The notes beneath the pieces are model-generated. The model was not told the DNA's origin. It made no database searches and worked only from the letters and a program-made list of their open reading frames with translations. The position numbers and the translations under genes were made by a program. DNA of 64,000 bases from Chth-196 sp044376515 (GTDB lineage Bacteria; Verrucomicrobiota; Verrucomicrobiia; Chthoniobacterales; Chthoniobacteraceae), in assembly GCA_044376515.1 (NCBI GenBank), contig JBILKV010000002.1, positions 1 through 64,000 of the forward strand, in the 5' to 3' direction. Shown piece after piece: positions 58,795 through 64,000 of the stretch (its first letter is position 1; the number at the start of each line of letters is the position of its first letter).

Positions 58795-59046
58795 GGCGGA
58801 ATCCTATCCCGAAGCCGGGTCGGAATGAAAAGCGGGAACCGTTTTGCGCAATTGCAACAGCACTGATTTTGCAGCATCCACCCTGTCTCGTCGCCGGATG
58901 GCGAATCTGACCCAAGGTTTTGAGCTCCATCCACGCGGTGCGGGCCACTCTGCGGGACGGGGAGTAGACCCGGATCACCAACCCCAGACTCATCCCGCGC
59001 CTGTAGCCGGGAACGAAGAGCGCGCTCCGCTCCGCACCAGACACCG
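58795..59046. other. Intergenic region between fumarase and the Tgt fusion
   Basis: 252 bases. It should hold the promoter of the fumarase-folC unit (leftward) and the 3' end of the tgt fusion transcript. Short frames here have no sequence signs of being genes, and no hairpin or repeat stands out. Confidence 0.35.
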
Positions 59047-61101
59047 TCAACGCAGGTGGTGCGCCAAAAACTGCGGGTGCTCAAGAATGCGCCGGGCGAA
59101 CGCGTCCCTATCGTTCTCCGGCAGGGTGCTCGGAAAGCGGGCTGCGGAGCGGTGCCATTTTTCCAACCACTCGGCACCGAGAAGCTGGTGACGGTCCGGA
59201 TACCCGCCCGCGCGCGCCTCCGGAGTGAAGGCGATCGTGGTCTCCACCTTCTCTCCCGAACAGCGGCCGCGCGCCACATAGAATCCGGCCGCCAGCATCG
59301 CCACGCGGGCCGCGGTCGAACAAGTGTAGGTGAACAACTCCGTACCCCTTCCGCTGCAGGCCCCAAACAGCCGGCGAAAGAGTTCCGGCGTCCACTGGTC
59401 CCCGCATGTTTTGCTCGAAAACATGTCGTAGAAGATGACCTCCGGCGGAACGGGTGTGTGATCGATGCTGCGGAGAAAATCCCCTTCAAGAAGCTCCCAA
59501 CTCAGGCCGGGGAACTCCCTCGACTCCCACCTGCCCTCCCGCAAAATCCACGCCGGTCCGCTGTGGCGCAGATAGGCGAACTTGTCGGAGTGGCGAAAAG
59601 CGAGGCGCAGGGAGTCCAGATCGTTTTCAAAGCTGAGAATGCGCATGGGCCGAACCGGGCCCGTGCGCGCGCGGGCCTCGTAGCACTGGATGGCAGCCAT
59701 CACGTTCGCGGCTGCGCCGAGGCCGACGTCCCAGATCACCAGTGGCTCCGTGGAGGCACCGGGTTCCTGAAGGCGCACCCTTTCGTCGAGATGGGCCTGT
59801 TCGGTATAGAGCCCGCGCGCCTCGTCCATGGGATCGTTGCGCGAGTGCATGATCTCCCCGGAGGAGACGTGACGGATGCTGGCAAACCCCTCAATGGCAG
59901 TGTGCACCTCGTAGTTACCCAACTGCAACGGCGGCGACTTCTTGCGCTTCAGCTTGGGACGCTCGACCGGGTTGTCCAAATCGTCCTCCTGCAAAAACGC
60001 GCGTTTGGCGTGGTAGAGTTCGAGGAAGCGGTCCTCCAGAATGCTGCGCCGGATCTCGCGCATCAGCCCGTGGTAAAAGTGGAAGTTGTGTTGGCCCAAC
60101 AGCTGCCAGCCAAGCGTCTCCTTGGTTTTGGTCAGGTGATGGAGATAGGCGCGGCTGTAGCGCACGCAGGTCGGGCAACCGCATTCCGGATCCAATGGCT
60201 CATCGGCCAGTTTGTAGACCCCGCGCCGAAACTGCAAAAAGCCACGCGAAGTGAATGCACCGCCCCTTTGGGCAACCTGCGTCGGGATGATGCAGTCGAA
60301 CATGTCCACCCCGCGGTGAACCGCCTCCAAAATATCCAGCGGGGTCCCTACGCCCATCAAGTAGCGGGGCCTATCAGGGGGGAGCAGCGCGGCGGTAAAC
60401 TCACAGGTGTCCTCCCGTTCGCCTTTGCCCTCGCCCACGGCGAGTCCGCCAATGGCAAAGCCGTCAAAGGGCATTTCCGCAAGTGCGGCCGCACTCTCAC
60501 GCCGCAGTTGCTGGTAAAGTGCCCCCTGCACGATCCCAAAGAGCGCTTGCGGCGAATCGCCCCGCGCGGCCAGACTGCGCGCCGCCCAGCGGTGGGTGAT
60601 CTCCATCGCGGCGCGTGCGGTCGCCAGATCGGCAGTCGAAGGGATGCACTGGTCGAGCACCATCATGATGTCGCTTCCAATGGAGCGCTGCGTCGCAATG
60701 CTCACCTCCGGGCTGAGCAGAATCGTCCTGCCATCCAGATAACTCTGGAACACCGCCCCCGCCTCGCTCATCGCCCGCGCATGCGGGAGCGAGAAAATCT
60801 GGAAGCCGCCGGAGTCAGTGAGCACCGACTTGGGCCAACTCATAAACCGGTGGATTCCGCCGACACGCTCAAAAACCTCCGGCCCCGGGCGCAGCAGCAG
60901 GTGGTAGGTGTTGGCCAGCAGGATCTGGGAACCGGCGTCCTCGAGCGCCTGCGTGAGCTGCGCCTTAACCGTCGCCTGCGTTCCCACCGGCATGAAGAGT
61001 GGGGTGAGCACCTCGTTGTGGAGCGTGCGGAAGCGCGCGGCGCGCGCACGCGATCCAGTCGCAACGGCTTCAAGGTGGAATTTGAGTCGGGACACAGACA
61101 T
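59047..61101 (-). CDS. tgt: Queuine/preQ1 tRNA-guanine transglycosylase fused to an MnmC-like methyltransferase
   Basis: 684 aa from the ATG at 61101 (GGAAGG about 12 bases upstream). Residues 1-~390 are Tgt, which exchanges G34 for preQ1 in GUN-anticodon tRNAs: SVLTDSGGFQIFSLP with the substrate Asp, GIVQGALYQQLRRES, IGGLAVGEGKG, FDCIIPT with the nucleophile Asp, and zinc ligands in CGCPTCVRYSRAYLHHL. The usual TRNARNG loop is TQVAQRG. Residues ~395-684 resemble the MnmC methyltransferase domain (DUF752): SSGEIMHSRNDPMDEARGLY, VIWDVGLGAAANVMAAI (SAM loop), FYDMFSSKTCGDQWTPELFR, TYTCSTAARVAMLAAGFYV. No FAD oxidase part is present. Frame and both halves are continuous. Confidence 0.88.
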   Translation of the reverse strand: MSVSRLKFHLEAVATGSRARAARFRTLHNEVLTPLFMPVGTQATVKAQLTQALEDAGSQILLANTYHLLLRPGPEVFERVGGIHRFMSWPKSVLTDSGGFQIFSLPHARAMSEAGAVFQSYLDGRTILLSPEVSIATQRSIGSDIMMVLDQCIPSTADLATARAAMEITHRWAARSLAARGDSPQALFGIVQGALYQQLRRESAAALAEMPFDGFAIGGLAVGEGKGEREDTCEFTAALLPPDRPRYLMGVGTPLDILEAVHRGVDMFDCIIPTQVAQRGGAFTSRGFLQFRRGVYKLADEPLDPECGCPTCVRYSRAYLHHLTKTKETLGWQLLGQHNFHFYHGLMREIRRSILEDRFLELYHAKRAFLQEDDLDNPVERPKLKRKKSPPLQLGNYEVHTAIEGFASIRHVSSGEIMHSRNDPMDEARGLYTEQAHLDERVRLQEPGASTEPLVIWDVGLGAAANVMAAIQCYEARARTGPVRPMRILSFENDLDSLRLAFRHSDKFAYLRHSGPAWILREGRWESREFPGLSWELLEGDFLRSIDHTPVPPEVIFYDMFSSKTCGDQWTPELFRRLFGACSGRGTELFTYTCSTAARVAMLAAGFYVARGRCSGEKVETTIAFTPEARAGGYPDRHQLLGAEWLEKWHRSAARFPSTLPENDRDAFARRILEHPQFLAHHLR

Positions 61102-61247
61102 GGGATGGACCTTCCACAATGCGGGCTGAACGGCCCGTGGGCAACGGAAGAGAGAGTGGGAGCCTCACAACACCCCCGTCCCGCCCCGGGTGGTGAGGGC
61201 CATCCACCGGACGAGCGCTCAGCGTTCGCCGGGAGGCACGGTCATCC

Positions 61248-61280
61248 AAAAAAAAGGAGCGCGGCAGTGGATTGCCGCGC
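61248..61280 (-). terminator. Intrinsic terminator of the cupin/isomerase-like gene
   Basis: On the leftward strand: GCGCGGCA, loop ATCCAC, TGCCGCGC, then TCC and eight T (A-run at 61248-61255). Stem arms at 61273-61280 and 61259-61266 are perfectly complementary. It lies 34 bases after the stop of the gene at 61314. This is the clearest intrinsic terminator in the window. Confidence 0.9.
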
Positions 61281-61313
61281 CCCTCACATTGTCCGGGTTT
61301 GGTCTCCGTCGCG

Positions 61314-62579
61314 TTAGAAGGCGTTGTGCCGGTAGGCGCCCATTTCGGGAGCGTCCGGATTCACCTCGGGGCCGAAGTAACGCAGGACGACGAGCGGTTC
61401 GGTTTCACTCAGGTTTTCAAACTTCACCCCGGCCTTCGCACCGGCCTCGGTGCAGAAATACTCGTCCTCGGTCAACTCTGTGAACCGGATCAGTTTGGGG
61501 CTGTTGAGCGGATGCCCGTTGATCTTGCCCACTCCCTGAACGCAGGTCAGCCCGTAGGCGCCGTTGTCACGGATGGTGCAGGTGTGGCCGGGTTCGAGCG
61601 TGAGTTCTTTTGCGGTGAAAAGCTGCTCGCCCTTGATCCGTCCGTAGACAATCCAACGGTCTACAAAACCCTCGGCCCGCGTGTCAGCGACTGGGACGGG
61701 TTCGAGGTAGTGGTTGTCCTTGAAGTTGGGGTCGCAGTTCCCCTCCCAATCCAACTGGTCGACGATGAAGTCGATGTCGTGGTGGTGTTCCTTGGGCATG
61801 TCCTTGACCAAAAGCTCCCACGGCACGTAACGGCCTTCGACGAGGTTCTGATACATCCCGAAGACGTCGCTTCCCCATTGGGGTTCATAGGTGCAAAGCG
61901 ACCCCGGGGCATGCAGCACGCAGGGCGGGATGAGCCAGCCCGTGCCGGGCTTGAGCCGGTAGGCGCGGGAGAGGTCGAGGATGCCGTTGTCCCCCTTGTT
62001 CCAGTCGGCGATGCAGCGGCGCACCTGCTCCTTGGTCGTGCCGGGCTCGAGGCCCATGAAGGTGTAGGGGAAGTTGTTGCCCACATTGTTGTGCTGCGGT
62101 GGGAAATAGTAGGACTCCGGCTTGCCTTCCTGGCCGACAAGCTTCGCCTGCGCGGCGCTCTGGTGCATGTGATGCGGGATGGGCCCCATGTTGTCGAAGA
62201 ACTTGGAGTAGACAGGCCACTTGCCGTACTTGTTCCAGATGGAGGCACCGATCAGGTCCGCACCGCATTCGGCGACAGCTTCCTGTAGAGTGAACCGGGT
62301 GTGGCCGGCCACGACGTAAGAAAGGCCCTCGTCAGGTGTACGGTTGTCGTTTGCCGCGGGCGTGGTCGAAGCAAACCAGCGCTCGTCGATGCCGCCGCGA
62401 TTCAGACCGAAGGCGTACAGGTCGTCCGGGTGCAGCTTGAGACGCTTTCCAGGCTGCAGAAAAGAACGGGGAACCCAGCAGGGAGCCAACCGGAGCAGTC
62501 CGCCGGTGGCCTCAAGCTGCGCCTCCACGGCGGGACGGACATTTGATGTCAGAGTTTGAAGGGAAGTGACGTGGTTCAT
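61314..62579 (-). CDS. Class I mannose-6-phosphate-isomerase-like cupin protein
   Basis: 421 aa from the ATG at 62579. The HHMHQSAAQAKL block near residue 145 and the GWLIPPCVLHAPGS block near 213 resemble the metal-binding cupin motifs of class I phosphomannose isomerases, but the overall sequence is not a standard ManA. The C-terminal cupin reads LEPGHTCTIRDNGAYGLTCV. The family seems typical of Planctomycetota and Verrucomicrobiota sugar-metabolism genes; the substrate is unknown. It is divergent from the exported isomerase-like gene at 62760 and has its own terminator, so it is monocistronic. Confidence 0.7.
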   Translation of the reverse strand: MNHVTSLQTLTSNVRPAVEAQLEATGGLLRLAPCWVPRSFLQPGKRLKLHPDDLYAFGLNRGGIDERWFASTTPAANDNRTPDEGLSYVVAGHTRFTLQEAVAECGADLIGASIWNKYGKWPVYSKFFDNMGPIPHHMHQSAAQAKLVGQEGKPESYYFPPQHNNVGNNFPYTFMGLEPGTTKEQVRRCIADWNKGDNGILDLSRAYRLKPGTGWLIPPCVLHAPGSLCTYEPQWGSDVFGMYQNLVEGRYVPWELLVKDMPKEHHHDIDFIVDQLDWEGNCDPNFKDNHYLEPVPVADTRAEGFVDRWIVYGRIKGEQLFTAKELTLEPGHTCTIRDNGAYGLTCVQGVGKINGHPLNSPKLIRFTELTEDEYFCTEAGAKAGVKFENLSETEPLVVLRYFGPEVNPDAPEMGAYRHNAF

Positions 62580-62759
62580 GTTTGAGGCGACAAGCATGCT
62601 AAAGGTTCCGCTCAAAAGGCGACTTGTTTTCGCGTGGCGTGCCCTGCCCACCCCCCGTTTTGAAAACGCTCCATCCGGCCGTTTGGCGCGGGCGTGCGTC
62701 CGGCCACGCTTTCCCGCGCTTGACTCCGAAGCGCATCCGCCTTCCCCTTCCTTTCACCT
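62580..62759. promoter_or_regulatory. Divergent intergenic region between two sugar-isomerase-like genes
   Basis: 180 bases between outward-facing starts at 62579 and 62760. Two promoters must be here. No clear boxes, palindromes or repeats are visible to me, so shared regulation of the two genes is only suggested by the arrangement. Confidence 0.3.
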
Positions 62760-63608
62760 ATGAAATGGTTCCCCACACTCACCGCTTCCGCGATTGTTCT
62801 CAACATCGCGGCAATTGCCGCCACGGTCATTCCAGCTGAGGTCCGCACCAACGGCTTCGCCCTCGGCACCCAGTCCTACACCTTCAAGGAGTTCACTTTT
62901 GAAGAGGCCTGCGCCAAGACCGCAGCAGCCGGACTCCACACCACGGAGCTTTTCCCGGGCCAGAAAATTTCAGCCTCCCTGCCCGATCAAAAAACCGGCC
63001 CGGGCGTTTCTCCCGAGGGCCTGAAGGCCATCAAGGACATCCTCAAAAAGAACAACATTCAGGCCGTGGCCATCGGAGTCATTGGGATTCCTGTCGAGGA
63101 GGAAGCCGCCCGGAAGGTGTTCTCCTTTGCCAAGGAACTGGGCATCGGAGTGATCAACACGGAAAGCACCAACGCGATCGACACCATTGAGAAGATGGTC
63201 AAGGAGTTCGACATCAAGGTCGGTTATCACAACCATCCCCGCCGTCCCAACGACGAGAACTACAAGGTCTGGGACCCGAACTACATTCTGGAACTGACCA
63301 AGGACCGCGACGCCCGCATCGGGTCCTGCGCGGACATGGGACACTGGACCAACTCAGGCCTCGCGGCGGCAGACTGCATCCGGATCCTCAAGGGGCGAGT
63401 GGTTTCGAGCCATATCAAGGACATAGCCAAGGGCGGCACCTCGGTCGTCCCCGCCGGCACCGGACGCGCCAATCTGGGCGAGGCGCTCACCGCCCTCAAG
63501 GAGGTCGGCTTCAGCGGGCCTATTTCCATCGAGCACGAGAACAACTGGAAGGACAACGTGGGCGACGTGATCACCTACGTGGACTTGGTGAAGGCGCACG
63601 GCAAGTAG
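62760..63608 (+). CDS. Exported sugar phosphate isomerase/epimerase-like TIM-barrel protein
   Basis: 282 aa with an N-terminal signal peptide (residues 1-~26, ASAIVLNIAAIAATVIPAE), unusual for this mostly cytoplasmic fold but common in Planctomycetota/Verrucomicrobiota. The xylose-isomerase-like barrel has candidate metal ligands: Glu in INTEST (near 140), His in VGYHNHPRRP (near 160), Asp in SCADMGHWTNS (near 193), His in SSHIKDIAKGG and Glu in ISIEHENNWKDN (near 262). GLALGTQSYTF-like start FALGTQSYTFKEF is typical of hydroxypyruvate-isomerase/inositol-epimerase relatives. Substrate unknown. Confidence 0.82.
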   Translation: MKWFPTLTASAIVLNIAAIAATVIPAEVRTNGFALGTQSYTFKEFTFEEACAKTAAAGLHTTELFPGQKISASLPDQKTGPGVSPEGLKAIKDILKKNNIQAVAIGVIGIPVEEEAARKVFSFAKELGIGVINTESTNAIDTIEKMVKEFDIKVGYHNHPRRPNDENYKVWDPNYILELTKDRDARIGSCADMGHWTNSGLAAADCIRILKGRVVSSHIKDIAKGGTSVVPAGTGRANLGEALTALKEVGFSGPISIEHENNWKDNVGDVITYVDLVKAHGK

Positions 63609-63639
63609 ACCGTCCCGCCTCATCTGCAGTTTCCTCAAG

Positions 63640-63675
63640 CAGGCGGCCTCCTCGCGGGGGCCGCCTGTTTGTTGC
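63640..63675 (+). terminator. Terminator after the exported isomerase-like gene
   Basis: A 9-bp perfect stem CAGGCGGCC (63640-63648) / GGCCGCCTG (63659-63667) with a 10-base loop, followed by TTTGTTGC. It lies 31 bases after the stop codon. Its right arm is also part of a second possible hairpin (63662-63697). Confidence 0.75.
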
Positions 63676-63697
63676 TAAACGCAAAGTCAAACAGGCG
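63662..63697. other. Second hairpin overlapping the terminator
   Basis: CGCCTGTTTG (63662-63671) pairs perfectly over 10 bp with CAAACAGGCG (63688-63697), loop of 16 bases. It shares bases 63662-63667 with the terminator stem, so the two structures exclude each other. On the leftward strand it lies beyond the tRNA gene and could end that transcript. Confidence 0.5.
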
Positions 63698-63887
63698 CGG
63701 GCGAAACAAGAGCCGCCTGGAAGACGGACCCCTCAGCCCCACGCATCCGGGCAGTCGGTTGACATTCAGAGACGACCGCGGAAATTTGCGTGCACCGGCA
63801 GGGCCAAACCGCCTCGAGTCCAACCCGCAGCTCCACGCCTCCGCGTGAACCGCGGTTTCCGGTTTCAATCGTGAAAAGCCGGGGGCG
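63698..63887. other. Intergenic region downstream of tRNA-Arg
   Basis: 190 bases with no gene I can support; a 77-codon leftward frame (63868-63635) is proline/arginine-rich and overlaps the terminators, so it is rejected. No repeats or attachment-site duplicates of the tRNA end are visible. Confidence 0.4.
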
Positions 63888-63961
63888 TGCGCCCGACAGG
63901 ATTCGAACCTGTGACCGACGGATTAGAAATCCGTTGCTCTATCCAGCTGAGCTACGGGCGC
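63888..63961 (-). tRNA. tRNA-Arg(TCT)
   Basis: On the reverse strand the acceptor arm GCGCCCG (63961-63955) pairs with CGGGCGC (63895-63889). The D-arm AGCTC-AGCTGGATA-GAGC, anticodon arm ACGGA-TTTCTAA-TCCGT and T-arm with GGTTCGAATCC are all intact. The anticodon is TCT, reading AGA/AGG arginine codons. The discriminator base is A (63888). CCA is not encoded and must be added after transcription. tRNA-Arg(UCU) is one of the tRNAs that can carry mnm5U34 in bacteria. Confidence 0.97.
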
Positions 63962-64000
63962 GGCGCACCTTCTTTTCGCCTCTGCGGCGGTCTGCGGCAA

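Noticed and set aside
58742..59050. 102-codon reverse frame between fumarase and the Tgt fusion
   Set aside because: It overlaps the fumarase start, is basic and low in structure, and resembles no protein.
59056..61317. 753-codon open frame on the forward strand across the Tgt fusion
   Set aside because: Antisense shadow of a strongly conserved gene; composition (Arg/His/Gln-rich) is not protein-like.
1..64000. CRISPR arrays, insertion sequences, prophage, toxin-antitoxin or defence genes
   Set aside because: None seen: no regular spaced repeats, no transposase or integrase motifs, and gene content is housekeeping, pilus and flagellar.

Overview
The window is about 64 kb of GC-rich, densely packed bacterial chromosome with no mobile elements, CRISPR arrays or rRNA. 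It most likely comes from a flagellated member of the Verrucomicrobiota. The main evidence is the five-gene block at 5.1-12.7 kb. It has the order and protein architecture of the Akkermansia muciniphila pilus locus Amuc_1102-1098: small secreted protein, PilM-like protein fused to a membrane/PilN-like part, Amuc_1100-like protein, large secreted protein, TPR-secretin. Dephospho-CoA kinase and Rho follow directly. Assignment below phylum is not possible from this sequence alone.

Layout. 1-2.4 kb (minus): a truncated unknown secreted protein and dusB. 2.7-5.0 kb (plus): a MidA-type methyltransferase and a UDP-glucuronate decarboxylase. 5.1-16.0 kb (plus): the pilus/secretin genes, then coaE, rho and an RNase D. 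16.0-16.8 kb (minus): trpC. 16.9-18.8 kb (plus): pyrH, frr and a thioredoxin-fold secreted protein. 18.9-48.9 kb (minus): an almost uninterrupted 30-kb flagellar gene cluster. 49-55.7 kb (minus): aroD (type I) and a giant secreted glycosidase/PA14 protein. 55.9-62.6 kb (minus): folC, class I fumarase, a Tgt-MnmC-like fusion and a mannose-6-phosphate-isomerase-like cupin protein. 62.8-63.6 kb (plus): an exported sugar isomerase/epimerase-like protein. The window ends with tRNA-Arg(TCT).

Flagellar cluster. In transcription order it reads fliD, CsgG-like lipoprotein, FlgM-like candidate, fliS, FlgN-like, degenerate HD-GYP response regulator, unknown 162-aa protein, flgB, flgC, fliE, fliF, fliG, fliH, fliI, fliJ, motE-like, fliK, flgD, flgE, fliL, fliM, fliN, fliO, fliP, fliQ, fliR, flhB, flhA, flhF, 83-aa membrane protein, fliA, motA, motB-a, CxC protein, motB-b. 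This encodes the export gate and ATPase, MS- and C-rings, hook, cap, stator and sigma-28. The distal rod, P/L rings, hook-filament junction proteins, flagellin and all chemotaxis genes are missing and must lie elsewhere if the flagellum is functional.

Most notable: a 12-C homopolymer at the junction that couples translation of the pilus secretin, which lacks an obvious ribosome-binding site; a Tgt-MnmC-like fusion combining two unrelated wobble-base modification activities; a hook protein with an insertion of GMxVSGxGIPxGT-type repeats; tandem motB genes flanking a small CxC protein; loss of flhG at flhF; a FliM without the usual CheY-binding N-terminus; and a degenerate HD-GYP regulator in the flagellar operon. 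All functional assignments come from reading motifs and gene order; no database search was run.
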